From positions 1-32,367 of the forward strand of contig NZ_CAJODG010000032.1 in assembly GCF_905233635.1 (NCBI RefSeq): 32,367 bases of DNA, read 5' to 3'. Origin of the DNA: Selenomonas sp. AE3005 (GTDB lineage: Bacteria; Bacillota; Negativicutes; Selenomonadales; Selenomonadaceae). How positions within the stretch are numbered: the first letter of the stretch is position 1; every line of letters begins with the position of its first letter. The notes under the pieces are model-generated. The model did no database searches. It was given only the letters and a program-made list of their open reading frames with translations, and was not told the origin of the DNA. The position numbers and the translations under genes were made by a program. This document shows positions 7,519 to 14,588 of this stretch, one piece after another.

Positions 7519-7543
7519 TTAGCAGCAGGTTCTAATACCTGTT
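7519..7543 (+). promoter_or_regulatory. Palindromic candidate operator in the accC leader
   Basis: Contains TTAG-N9-CTAA (7519-7535) overlapping CAGGT-TCTAAT-ACCTG (7526-7541). Read on the minus strand, TTAGAACCTGCTG differs from TTAGTACCTGCTA at 9153-9165 in only two of 13 positions. The layout recalls FapR-type sites of fatty-acid genes. It lies ~10-30 bases after the predicted transcription start. Confidence 0.4.
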
Positions 7544-7612
7544 GATGTACAACTTGATGCAACAATCGCGAATAATATCAATCTAGTTGTAACTTTTTTA
7601 GGAGGTAATCCT

Positions 7613-9022
7613 ATGTTCAAACGCATTCTTATTGCTAACCGTGGCGAAATCGCCGTCCGCATCATTCGTGCCTGCCAGGAGCTGGACATTGAAACCGTAG
7701 CTGTCTACTCCGAGGCAGACGCCAATGCCCTGCATGTACGTCTGGCTGATATGGCTGTCAATGTCGGCCCGGCTGACGCCACGGAAAGCTATCTCAATAA
7801 AGATGCTATTTTACGCGCCGCCCGTGAAACCCACGCCGACGCTATTCACCCCGGCTATGGTTTTCTCTCCGAAGATGCCGATTTTGCTGAACAGGTAACG
7901 AACGCCGGCATTACCTGGATTGGCCCCATGCCGGAAACCATTCGTCTGGTAGGCGACAAAGATATCGCCCGTGCCTCCATTGCGCCCTCCGGCATTCCGA
8001 TGGCTAAGGGCAGCGAGCCGCTCACGGACAACGAAGAGGCCCTCAAAGTTGCGGAGGAAGTCGGCTATCCTGTAATCCTTAAGCCCGTTTCCGGTGGCGG
8101 CGGCAAAGGCATGTGCGTAGCCCGTGACGAAAATGACCTGAAAAATATCTTAACCCTGCTAGTTGATATCACCAAGACGAAATACTACTTTGAACATTAT
8201 ATTGAACGTTCCCGTCATATCGAAGTGCAGATTGTGGCCGATAACTACGGCGAGGTCCTGCACCTTGGCGAGCGTGAATGCTCCCTCCAGCGCCGCAACC
8301 AGAAACTGCTCGAAGAATCGCCGTCCATCGCTCTGACACAGGATATGCGTGACCGCGTTGGCCATCTGGCTGTAAAGGCTGCCAAGAGCGTTCATTACTC
8401 CAACATCGGTACGGTTGAGTTCCTGCTGGACCTCTCCAATAATGAGTTCTACTTCATGGAAATCAATCCGCGCATTCAGGTAGAACATGGCATTACCGAG
8501 GCCGTAACTGGCATTGACCTCGTACGCACGCAAATTCGCATTGCTGCCGGTGAGGCTTTGGAAATCACTCAGAGCGATGTAAAATTTGCCGGTCATGCCA
8601 TCGAATGCCGTATCAACGCTGAGGATCCGGAAAACAACTTCATGCCTTGCCCGGGACAGATTTCCTTCCTGCATGAACCAAGCGGCCCGCGTGTCCGCTT
8701 TGACTCCGGCGTAACGGCAGGTCTGTCCATCGAGCCGTACTACGATTCCATGATTGCCAAAATCATCGTACATGGCCGCACTCGCGGCGACGCCATCAAA
8801 ATCATGGAACGCGCTCTTAAAGAATTCCGCATTGACGGCGTAAAGACCACCGTATCCCTCCACAAAAATATCCTCAAGGATACCTACTTCCGCACAGGCA
8901 ACATTGATACCCAGTTCATTAAAAAGCGTATCGACGTTTACGAGGCTGCTCCTAAAGACACCAAAGATATGAATGAAGAAGAGCTGGCCAATACCATCAG
9001 CGAAAGCATGTATCTGGCATAA
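7613..9022 (+). CDS. accC: Biotin carboxylase subunit (acetyl-CoA or pyruvate carboxylase)
   Basis: 469-aa ATP-grasp enzyme that carboxylates biotin on a carrier protein using bicarbonate and ATP. It begins with the family N-terminal RILIANRGEIAVR. The ATP loop is KPVSGGGGKGM (157-167), then ERECSLQRR (220-228), then the metal/catalytic segment EINPRIQVEH (283-292) and the C-terminal domain with ECRINAEDP. INPR in place of the usual AccC MNTR resembles pyruvate carboxylase A subunits, so PycA is an alternative. No accB, carboxyltransferase or pycB is adjacent, so the partner is encoded elsewhere. The ATG at 7613 follows AGGAGG with an ideal spacer. A promoter and leader palindrome precede it and a strong terminator follows. 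Confidence 0.9.
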   Translation: MFKRILIANRGEIAVRIIRACQELDIETVAVYSEADANALHVRLADMAVNVGPADATESYLNKDAILRAARETHADAIHPGYGFLSEDADFAEQVTNAGITWIGPMPETIRLVGDKDIARASIAPSGIPMAKGSEPLTDNEEALKVAEEVGYPVILKPVSGGGGKGMCVARDENDLKNILTLLVDITKTKYYFEHYIERSRHIEVQIVADNYGEVLHLGERECSLQRRNQKLLEESPSIALTQDMRDRVGHLAVKAAKSVHYSNIGTVEFLLDLSNNEFYFMEINPRIQVEHGITEAVTGIDLVRTQIRIAAGEALEITQSDVKFAGHAIECRINAEDPENNFMPCPGQISFLHEPSGPRVRFDSGVTAGLSIEPYYDSMIAKIIVHGRTRGDAIKIMERALKEFRIDGVKTTVSLHKNILKDTYFRTGNIDTQFIKKRIDVYEAAPKDTKDMNEEELANTISESMYLA

Positions 9023-9043
9023 AATAAAATACGCTATGCCTGC

Positions 9044-9084
9044 TAGCCCCGTGACACCTTGTAGTATCTGGTGTCACGGGGCTA
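9044..9084 (+). terminator. accC terminator
   Basis: Perfect 15-bp stem TAGCCCCGTGACACC (9044-9058) with 9070-9084, an 11-base loop, followed by TATAATATTTATTTAT. Confidence 0.85.
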
Positions 9085-9141
9085 TATAATATTTATTTAT
9101 ATGTTATTAGGATTTTCTATAAGCAATTTTTATAAAACCCC

Positions 9142-9169
9142 TTGCATTTTTCTTAGTACCTGCTATAAT
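9142..9169 (+). promoter_or_regulatory. Promoter of the 49-aa gene
   Basis: The -35 box TTGCAT (9142-9147), a 16-base spacer and a consensus TATAAT (9164-9169). Confidence 0.7.
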
Positions 9170-9192
9170 ATATTTCTGTTAGCAGGTACTAA
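9153..9192. promoter_or_regulatory. Inverted-repeat operator across the small-gene promoter
   Basis: Perfect 13-bp arms TTAGTACCTGCTA (9153-9165) and TAGCAGGTACTAA (9180-9192), separated by 14 bases. The left arm fills the -35/-10 spacer and runs into the -10 box; the right arm covers the start point. The half-site is shared with the accC leader (7519-7541) and resembles the TTAGTACC half-site of FapR. Occupancy would block transcription. Confidence 0.5.
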
Positions 9193-9228
9193 GATGTACC
9201 AACAAATTCAAGGAGGTGTTTTCAGACC

Positions 9229-9378
9229 ATGCGTGATTGCGAAAAGATTCTCGACCAGAAATTAGGCAGTCGTGAGTTCGCTGAGGCTTTTGAGGCTACT
9301 TCTATGGAGTATGACTTTATCGACCGCATTGCCACTGCTTGTGCAAAACTTTCCAAGGCTGAGAAAAGCGAAAACTAA
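9229..9378 (+). CDS. Small 49-aa protein resembling the N-terminal part of XRE antitoxins
   Basis: The frame runs from ATG at 9229 to TAA at 9376-9378, with AAGGAGG 12 bases ahead, a consensus promoter and a strong terminator, so it is a real transcription unit. The product (MRDCEKILDQKLGSREF, then EATSMEYDFIDRIATACAKL) follows the pattern of the linker helix before the helix-turn-helix in HigA/XRE-type antitoxins, but stops exactly where the DNA-binding domain would begin. It could be a truncated antitoxin or an independent small protein. Its promoter is covered by a 13-bp inverted repeat, so it is probably tightly regulated. The family resemblance is inference. Confidence 0.7.
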   Translation: MRDCEKILDQKLGSREFAEAFEATSMEYDFIDRIATACAKLSKAEKSEN

Positions 9379-9400
9379 TTTGCTTTCATATATCGTAAGA

Positions 9401-9439
9401 CAAAAAAGCTGACTTGTCATTGACATGTCAGCTTTTTTG
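9401..9439. terminator. Bidirectional terminator
   Basis: 13-bp stem (9401-9413 with 9427-9439) with an inner TGTC/GACA extension and six A/T pairs at its base. It provides T runs on both strands and serves the 49-aa gene (+) and rpoN (-). Confidence 0.9.
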
Positions 9440-9457
9440 CATATATCATATAAAATT

Positions 9458-10822
9458 TTAGTAACGCTTGCGCTTTACCGATGAAGGATAACCCAAGGCC
9501 TCCCTGTATTTCATAACCGTACGACGGGACAGCGTCATTTTTCTGGCCTTTAACAACTCGCAGAGTTTTTGGTCGCTCAGGGGCTTTTGGGGATTTTCCC
9601 CTTCGATAAGCTCCTTGATAACGGCCTTGGCCTGACCAGCGATAAAGTCCTCGCCCTCGTCATTTTTCGCCAGGTTGGCGGTAAAAAATTTCCGCAGGGC
9701 GATAACCCCGCCGGGCAATTCCACATATTTATTGGCCACAGCCCGGCTGACCGTTGATTCATGGACGCCGATAGCCTCCGCCACATCTTTCATGGTCAGC
9801 GGGTGCAGTTTTTTCATTCCCTGCGCCAAAAAGTCCTGCTGGACACGCAGGATTTCCTCCACCACTTTTTTTATGGTACTGCGGCGCTGCTCAATGCTGT
9901 TAATAAGCCACGTGGCAGCATTAAGACGTTTGCTGATATACTTCTGCGTTTCCTGGTCATAATCCTCAGCCTGTTTATACATCGGCGATATCTTAAGCTG
10001 GGGAATGTAGGTATCATTCAAGTTCACCTGATAGCCCTGCGGCATCTTTTCCACCACCACATCAGGCGTGATGTAATTGGCCGTCTCACTGCTGTAGGCA
10101 CTGCCAGGCTTAGGGTCGAGCTTGCGGACAATATCCACAGCCAGCTGCACTTCTGCCGGCTTGCAGCCCTCACTGGCGGCAATTTCTTTTACGCGCGCCT
10201 CGGCTACAGCCTCCAGATGTTTGTCGATAATGGCAGCCACCAGCCCATCATAAATTCCCTGACTTTGGGCCTGCAGGCGCAGGCATTCAGCCAGATTTCT
10301 GGCCCCAACGCCAACAGGTTCAAAGCCCTGGACTATGTGCAGCACCTGCTCCACCCGTTCTTCTGTCACCTGCATTGCCGCAGCGATTTCCGCGGTAGTC
10401 AGTGTCAGATAACCCCAGTCATCAATGGAACCGATGATAAATGTGGCAACGGCCAGCTCCTCGTCACTCGCGCAGGCAAATTCAGCCTGCTCCAGCAATT
10501 CCCTTTCCAGTGTAATATCCACCGAGGCATTGGATTCGAGCATATTGTCACGCTCATAAAAACCGCCCGTGGAAACGTTGCCGTCACCTTCCAGATATTC
10601 AGCCAGCGCCGCCACGTTTTCCGCCCGCAGTACTTCCCCCTGCGAAGCCGTAACCCCGTCACTGTACTCCATTTCCAAGGCCGGATTTTCCATATATTCT
10701 TTTTCAATCTCCGCTTTCAAGTCCTGCGCTGACAGCTGCAATATCTGAATTGCCTGCTGCAGTTTCATCGACATGACCAGATGCTGGGAGAGATTTAAGT
10801 TTAATGATTGTTCCTGTTGCAT
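9458..10822 (-). CDS. rpoN: RNA polymerase sigma-54 factor
   Basis: 454-aa sigma factor for -24/-12 promoters, which need AAA+ activators. The Gln/Leu-rich region I is at the N terminus (~1-45), followed by an acidic region II, the core-binding domain, an HTH (TMKDVAEAIGVHESTVSRAV) and the C-terminal RpoN box SRRTVMKYRE (432-441; family ARRTVAKYRE). Length is normal to slightly short. The ATG at 10822 follows AAGGA. It lies 34 bases after the hexokinase stop and is likely co-transcribed with it. No sigma-54 activator and no clear TGGCAC-N5-TTGC promoter was seen in this window. Confidence 0.96.
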   Translation of the reverse strand: MQQEQSLNLNLSQHLVMSMKLQQAIQILQLSAQDLKAEIEKEYMENPALEMEYSDGVTASQGEVLRAENVAALAEYLEGDGNVSTGGFYERDNMLESNASVDITLERELLEQAEFACASDEELAVATFIIGSIDDWGYLTLTTAEIAAAMQVTEERVEQVLHIVQGFEPVGVGARNLAECLRLQAQSQGIYDGLVAAIIDKHLEAVAEARVKEIAASEGCKPAEVQLAVDIVRKLDPKPGSAYSSETANYITPDVVVEKMPQGYQVNLNDTYIPQLKISPMYKQAEDYDQETQKYISKRLNAATWLINSIEQRRSTIKKVVEEILRVQQDFLAQGMKKLHPLTMKDVAEAIGVHESTVSRAVANKYVELPGGVIALRKFFTANLAKNDEGEDFIAGQAKAVIKELIEGENPQKPLSDQKLCELLKARKMTLSRRTVMKYREALGYPSSVKRKRY

Positions 10823-10856
10823 GGAAATGTTCCTTCACGCGGCCCGTAGATAATAT

Positions 10857-12134
10857 TTAATTCTGGGACATAGCCGCAGCGATGGCAGCCCCCAGGCCGC
10901 TGCCGCCGTTTTCCAGAACCGTATCAATAGCAGCTGCGTCCTCGCCGAGCAGTTCAGACAAGGCGCGCATGATGTTTTCTTTGGCCAGCGGCATTTTTTC
11001 GTATACAGAACCATCGATGGCAATGTGCTGTTTCTGCACCTTGTCACTGCCGGCCAGCTGCCAGATAATGCCAACAAACGTTGCCGTAACCAGACGGGCC
11101 GAACGGATTACCAGCGCCCCGGCCAGTTCCTGTACCTTGGCACAGTCATCAGCCGTCAGGTCATGGCCGGTCTTGGCTTTGACAATCTCAGCCACTTTAT
11201 CGGCCTCACTGATGATAGCACTCATATCAATGCTGGTAAAGCCATAGGCTTTGCCCTTTTCGCCGAGCAGTTCCGCCAGGGCCATACCAAAGAGTTCGCC
11301 CATATAACGGCCGGATACCATTTTTTCCAGACGCTGTTCACCCGGCTTTTCCGAGGCGGCGTCAAATTCCTTGTCAAAACGGTTGGGAATGAGTTTCATA
11401 AAGCCGCCCGATTCCATGTTGATAATCATGGGAGCGTCAGCGCTTTCAGCATAGGGTTCCAGATAGCAGGTGTTATGGCCTGTTGCGTAAATCGAACCAA
11501 TGTAAGTATCCGGCTGCTTGTAGGCAGCCGCCAGCAGAACAGCTACCGTATCATTGATAACGGCCGTCGGCTCGACATTATCAATGCCCTGACGGTGCAG
11601 TGCCTCTTTCAGCAGGTCATTAACCACTTTGCCCTCAACGCCCGGCGTAGCAAATTCCTTCGTCCAGATGATGAGCTTGGCGTCGTAAAGATTGCTCTGC
11701 TCCGAGGGGAACGAGAACGTATGCCCCAGCAGGTATTTCTTCTCATGGTCACCGTCAATAGCCTCATCAACCAGAGCGGCGATGAAATCAAACATTTCCT
11801 CAGCCGTGGATTCAGCACCGATATAGTCGTAAACGCCCTCAACTTTTAAGGGTTTCGCCACTTTTTTCAGAATTTCAAACTTGCCCTGTCCCATGAGCTT
11901 AATGCGTAAAACACGCAGGTTCGTGCCGCCGAAGTCCAGTGCCAGGTATTCACCGGTCTCCTTGCCGGTGGGCAGGCCCACATAGGATTTCAACATCCTC
12001 AGGGAGGACAAATCCGGGTCCTTCAAGCCCATACGCAAATCATAACGGAAATCTGCGGCAATTTCATGCAGCTGCTCACTGTCCACCGTAAATTCCTTCT
12101 TGATATCAGCAAATAATTCCTTAGAAAATGGCAT
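10857..12134 (-). CDS. Eukaryotic-type hexokinase
   Basis: 425-aa kinase that phosphorylates glucose or other hexoses with ATP. It has the hexokinase_1/hexokinase_2 domain layout, not the bacterial ROK or Glk type: phosphate-1 LALDFGGTNLRV (64-75), the sugar-binding signature HTFSFPSEQ (138-146) with WTKEF (157-161), catalytic Asp in INDTVAVLL (D195), GSIYATGHNTCYLE (213-226), and an adenosine-side IDGSVYEKMP near the C terminus. The ATG at 12134 follows GGGGATAGGA. It leads a two-gene unit with rpoN. Such hexokinases are uncommon in bacteria though known in some anaerobes and spirochaetes; sugar specificity is not visible. Confidence 0.92.
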   Translation of the reverse strand: MPFSKELFADIKKEFTVDSEQLHEIAADFRYDLRMGLKDPDLSSLRMLKSYVGLPTGKETGEYLALDFGGTNLRVLRIKLMGQGKFEILKKVAKPLKVEGVYDYIGAESTAEEMFDFIAALVDEAIDGDHEKKYLLGHTFSFPSEQSNLYDAKLIIWTKEFATPGVEGKVVNDLLKEALHRQGIDNVEPTAVINDTVAVLLAAAYKQPDTYIGSIYATGHNTCYLEPYAESADAPMIINMESGGFMKLIPNRFDKEFDAASEKPGEQRLEKMVSGRYMGELFGMALAELLGEKGKAYGFTSIDMSAIISEADKVAEIVKAKTGHDLTADDCAKVQELAGALVIRSARLVTATFVGIIWQLAGSDKVQKQHIAIDGSVYEKMPLAKENIMRALSELLGEDAAAIDTVLENGGSGLGAAIAAAMSQN

Positions 12135-12176
12135 TTTCCTATCCCCTTTTGCTATTATTTGATAAACACTCTTATT

Positions 12177-12196
12177 ATTATAAAGGTTTTTACCTT
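12177..12196 (-). promoter_or_regulatory. Possible promoter/operator for hexokinase-rpoN
   Basis: A consensus -10 TATAAT (12177-12182) directly adjoins a small palindrome AAGGT-N4-ACCTT (12183-12196) in the spacer. No good -35 is present, so an activator may be needed, or the promoter lies elsewhere. Confidence 0.35.
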
Positions 12197-12227
12197 ATTT
12201 TCCTAGTACATATTTTGTAACAACATT

Positions 12228-13127
12228 TCATTTCGCTACGCCTGCCCCGTTGAAGTCAGGCACAAATTCCGCCGAGGCACTGCGACGCTCCTGTATATAG
12301 GCATTTTCCATACCCAGCTGCAGGGCGTAATCGACAACAGAATCGTATTCAAAAGTAGTCAGCCGCCGGTTGAGCGGCTTATGCTCTGCGGCTTTGTACA
12401 TTGGGGTGTATTGATTCATCAGACTGACCTGAACATTCTTGCCGAAAGTTTCCCACAGCCATTTTACAATGTCCATGCTTTCATGGCGATGTCCCGGCAA
12501 AACCATGTGACGCACTAACACACCCCGCCGCAGCTGCCCGTCCGCGGCAAATTGCACAGGCCCCACCTGCTCCACCATGCGCGTGATGGCAGCACTGGCA
12601 GCCGCAAAATAATCCGCAGCCGCTGAATACTCCTTGCCGCTGGCTGCGCTCATATACTTCATATCCGGCAGGTAAATATCAACATAGCCCTTTAAGGCCT
12701 CTATGGTTTCCACATTTTCATACGCACTGGAGTTATAAACCACCGGCAACGTCAGGCCACGCGCCTTGGCTATTTCCAAAGCAGCGATTATCTGCGGCAC
12801 ATAGTGCGTCGGCGTGACTAAATCCAAAGTCGCCGCTCCCCGGGCCTGCTGTTCCAGAAAAATCTCTGCCAGCCGCTCCGTCGTGACTTCCACGCCCTGA
12901 CCGCCATGACTTATAGCATGATTCTGACAGTAAACACAGCGCAGGCTGCAATAGGAGAAAAATACCGTACCTGCCCCCTTGGCGCCCACCAGGCAGGGTT
13001 CTTCCCATAGGTGCAGGGAAACCAGTGCGATACGCACCTTTTCCCCCGCACCGCAAAAGCCCACGCGCTTTGTGCGATTAACTCCGCAACGGCGTGGGCA
13101 GAGATTACAATTCGTAATATCCAGCAT
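12228..13127 (-). CDS. PflX-like radical SAM protein (COG1313 type)
   Basis: 299-aa radical SAM protein related to pyruvate formate-lyase activating enzymes but of the uncharacterised PflX/AMMECR-associated group. The SAM cluster is CSLRCVYC (C60, C64, C67). An N-terminal Cys set (C7, C10, C14, C25; CNLC, CPRRC-like, GFCG) may hold a second cluster. The later DIYLPDMKY and VRHMVLPG segments fit this subgroup. No glycyl-radical enzyme or AMMECR1/Memo partner is adjacent, so the substrate is unknown. The ATG at 13127 follows AAAGGAAG. Its start region lies inside a 25-bp direct repeat (13120-13144) also found at 17352-17376. Confidence 0.88.
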   Translation of the reverse strand: MLDITNCNLCPRRCGVNRTKRVGFCGAGEKVRIALVSLHLWEEPCLVGAKGAGTVFFSYCSLRCVYCQNHAISHGGQGVEVTTERLAEIFLEQQARGAATLDLVTPTHYVPQIIAALEIAKARGLTLPVVYNSSAYENVETIEALKGYVDIYLPDMKYMSAASGKEYSAAADYFAAASAAITRMVEQVGPVQFAADGQLRRGVLVRHMVLPGHRHESMDIVKWLWETFGKNVQVSLMNQYTPMYKAAEHKPLNRRLTTFEYDSVVDYALQLGMENAYIQERRSASAEFVPDFNGAGVAK

Positions 13128-13144
13128 TTTGCGTTATCTTCCTT
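13120..13144 (-). repeat. Direct repeat copy 1
   Basis: This 25-bp element contains the RBS and start codon of the radical SAM gene. It matches 17352-17376 in 24 of 25 positions and 13879-13900 in 20 of 22, all in the same orientation. It marks the left edge of the accessory block. Confidence 0.7.
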
Positions 13145-13173
13145 TTAAGTCTGTTTGCATTGAAAGATCTTGC

Positions 13174-13566
13174 CTAGGCGTTTACCATTTTCCTATACCA
13201 CTCTTGTAGTAAAGATTCGTAAACATATATGCGCTCTGCCAAATCTTTTGCCATATCCTCATCATAAGTATGGGCAGTCAAATTTCGGTCATCCACCATC
13301 TTTAATGCCTGCTCTGTTTCTTCGTCACTAAAAATTCCTACCTCTCGCAGGCTGCGAATCACCTTCTTGGGCGAGGCCGCATCCAAACCTTCACGGTCAT
13401 ACAAATAATCCTTGCCGCATTTCCACATGATTTCAAAACAAAATTCAAAACGCTGAATCAATCCGTCACGCTCGATTTCGCTTAGATTATCCTTGCTCAC
13501 CACTTCATGCAGACGAGCCAATGCTCTGGCCGCCCCTTGAAAGCGCTTGCTGTCTGTCAGTTCCAT
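13174..13566 (-). CDS. HEPN-domain protein, HepT-like toxin (NTase substrate-binding family)
   Basis: 130-aa all-helical protein of the HI0074/HepT-like family. The family core IQRFEFCFEIMWK (38-50) and the RX4HXY motif of RNase-type HEPN toxins (R94-N-L-T-A-H99-T-Y101, followed by DED) are intact. In characterised MntA-HepT pairs the toxin is an RNase silenced by AMPylation of the motif Tyr. Here its start codon overlaps the end of the MNT gene by 10 bases, implying translational coupling. The ATG is at 13566. The order (MNT first, HEPN second) is the reverse of the most studied pairs but is seen in others. Confidence 0.88.
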   Translation of the reverse strand: MELTDSKRFQGAARALARLHEVVSKDNLSEIERDGLIQRFEFCFEIMWKCGKDYLYDREGLDAASPKKVIRSLREVGIFSDEETEQALKMVDDRNLTAHTYDEDMAKDLAERIYVYESLLQEWYRKMVNA

Positions 13567-13847
13567 CTAATGCCATCCCTTCTGATTTCTTCACGCAATG
13601 ACTCTGCGGCCCTGCTCATATCTACAATATCCACACGGTAAGGAATGGTCGATTCTTCCAGCTGCTCCTGCAAGTCAGCAATTTTCCGCTCATTAGGAGC
13701 ACCCAAAAATTCTACCGCCACATCCACATCCGAACCATGACGCGCGGTCCCCCTTGCCCATGAGCCGAAAAGATATACATTTACATCTTCATCAGCCAGA
13801 ATTGACAGTACAAACCGGCGTATGCGGTCAATATAAATATTCTCCAC
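13557..13847 (-). CDS. MNT-type minimal nucleotidyltransferase (MntA-like antitoxin)
   Basis: 96-aa minimal nucleotidyltransferase with the GSX10DXD motif (G28, S29, D40, D42) and a third acidic residue in RVDIVD (~D73), so it should be catalytically competent. It would AMPylate the partner HEPN protein. It starts with GTG at 13847; AAGGAG lies 10 bases upstream and there is no ATG close by, which supports GTG. It has its own promoter at 13975-14002 and a structured leader. Together with the HEPN gene it forms a type VII-like toxin-antitoxin module bracketed by copies 1 and 2 of the direct repeat. Confidence 0.88.
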   Translation of the reverse strand: MENIYIDRIRRFVLSILADEDVNVYLFGSWARGTARHGSDVDVAVEFLGAPNERKIADLQEQLEESTIPYRVDIVDMSRAAESLREEIRRDGIRWN

Positions 13848-13878
13848 CCAAAGAACGCTCCTTAGACACTAAGTATTA

Positions 13879-13900
13879 AGCATTTTGCGCTGTCTTCCTT
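13879..13900 (-). repeat. Direct repeat copy 2 (degenerate)
   Basis: It matches copy 1 in 20 of 22 positions. It holds an SD-like AAGGAAGA and an ATG, but the frame ends after four codons, so it is not a functional gene start. It separates the MNT-HEPN pair from the exported-protein operon. Confidence 0.6.
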
Positions 13901-13912
13901 TTGACATTTGAC

Positions 13913-13955
13913 CGGCTTTTACCATATCACACCGTAATTGCTTACGGGAAAGCCG
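13913..13955 (-). promoter_or_regulatory. Hairpin in the MNT-HEPN leader
   Basis: Outer stem CGGCTTT/AAAGCCG (13913-13919 with 13949-13955) encloses an inner stem CCGTAA-N4-TTACGG (13932-13947). It lies early in the transcript from the promoter at 13975-14002. No T run follows, so a leader structure is likelier than a terminator. Confidence 0.4.
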
Positions 13956-13974
13956 TCTCACCAACCGTACCTTC

Positions 13975-14002
13975 ATTATATCATGGAAAACAATTTTCTC
14001 AA
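13975..14002 (-). promoter_or_regulatory. Promoter for the MNT-HEPN pair
   Basis: The -35 box TTGAGA (13997-14002), a 16-base spacer and a consensus TATAAT (13975-13980). Confidence 0.65.
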
Positions 14003-14016
14003 ATATTAGCTGCAAG

Positions 14017-14057
14017 AAACGCGTGTATTCCCATCCACACAGGGAATACACGCGTTT
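14017..14057. terminator. Terminator of the exported-protein operon
   Basis: Perfect 16-bp stem (14017-14032 with 14042-14057) and a 9-base loop. T runs are short (TTTTT on plus, TTTCTT on minus). It lies 22 bases after the restored stop codon of the frameshifted lipoprotein gene, which supports that longer gene end. Confidence 0.75.
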
Positions 14058-14078
14058 TTCGCTGTCTGCTATATTAGG

Positions 14079-14563
14079 TTAGTTCTCTTTTTCTGCCTGT
14101 TCTAAAGTTGCTTTTTTTATCGCATCTTTTACTTCCTGATATGCTTTATCATCTTTAGCTAATTTGAAGGTCTCCAGTTTTCCCGTTATCATATTTCCTG
14201 CAAACTGCAGGCATTTTTTTCTTCATTATAGGTAATAACTGGCTGAACGCCCTGCATAATCTTGATAGTGTTATCACTGCCTCCTTTTTGTGCTGTTGCT
14301 TCTATTACATTACTTTCTACAACATCATCAGTTTTGCTACTATAACGCAATGTATAATACTTCACAATATAATCTTTATCACCATTCTTTTTTATCTCCA
14401 GTGCCTGGGCTTCTGGATCTATTTTAAAGCCCCAACCGCTTTTATCGACAATATCTGTTGTCCATTTTCCTTCAAATTTATCTGACCTGCCACAACCGGT
14501 AAAAGAAACTATACTCGTAAGCACCAAGATTCCCATAATCATTAAGCGTGCGATTTTATTCAT
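14079..14563 (-). pseudogene. Frameshifted small lipoprotein gene
   Basis: The N terminus is a lipoprotein signal (MNKIARLMIMGILVL, lipobox ending TGC-G), followed by a soluble domain with GKWTTDIVDKSGWGFKIDP. As it stands the frame ends at 14189. One extra A in the seven-A run (14214-14220) would carry it on through CLQFAGNMITGKLETFKLA to a natural stop at 14079, just before the terminator. I therefore read it as one ~160-aa gene broken by a -1 slip in a homopolymer; slippage during expression or a sequencing error is also possible. The ATG at 14563 has AAGGA 8 bases ahead. It is the last gene of a four-gene operon of exported proteins. No family is recognised. Confidence 0.7.
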
Positions 14564-14588
14564 AATAAGCATCCTTTCTTTGCATCAC

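Noticed and set aside
9761..10732. 323-codon open frame antisense to rpoN
   Set aside because: It is a shadow of rpoN with no RBS, and the protein is His/Phe-rich without domain features.
13869..14051. 60-codon frame upstream of the MNT gene
   Set aside because: It runs through the MNT-HEPN promoter and the terminator at 14017-14057, and its best internal ATG overlaps the -10 box.
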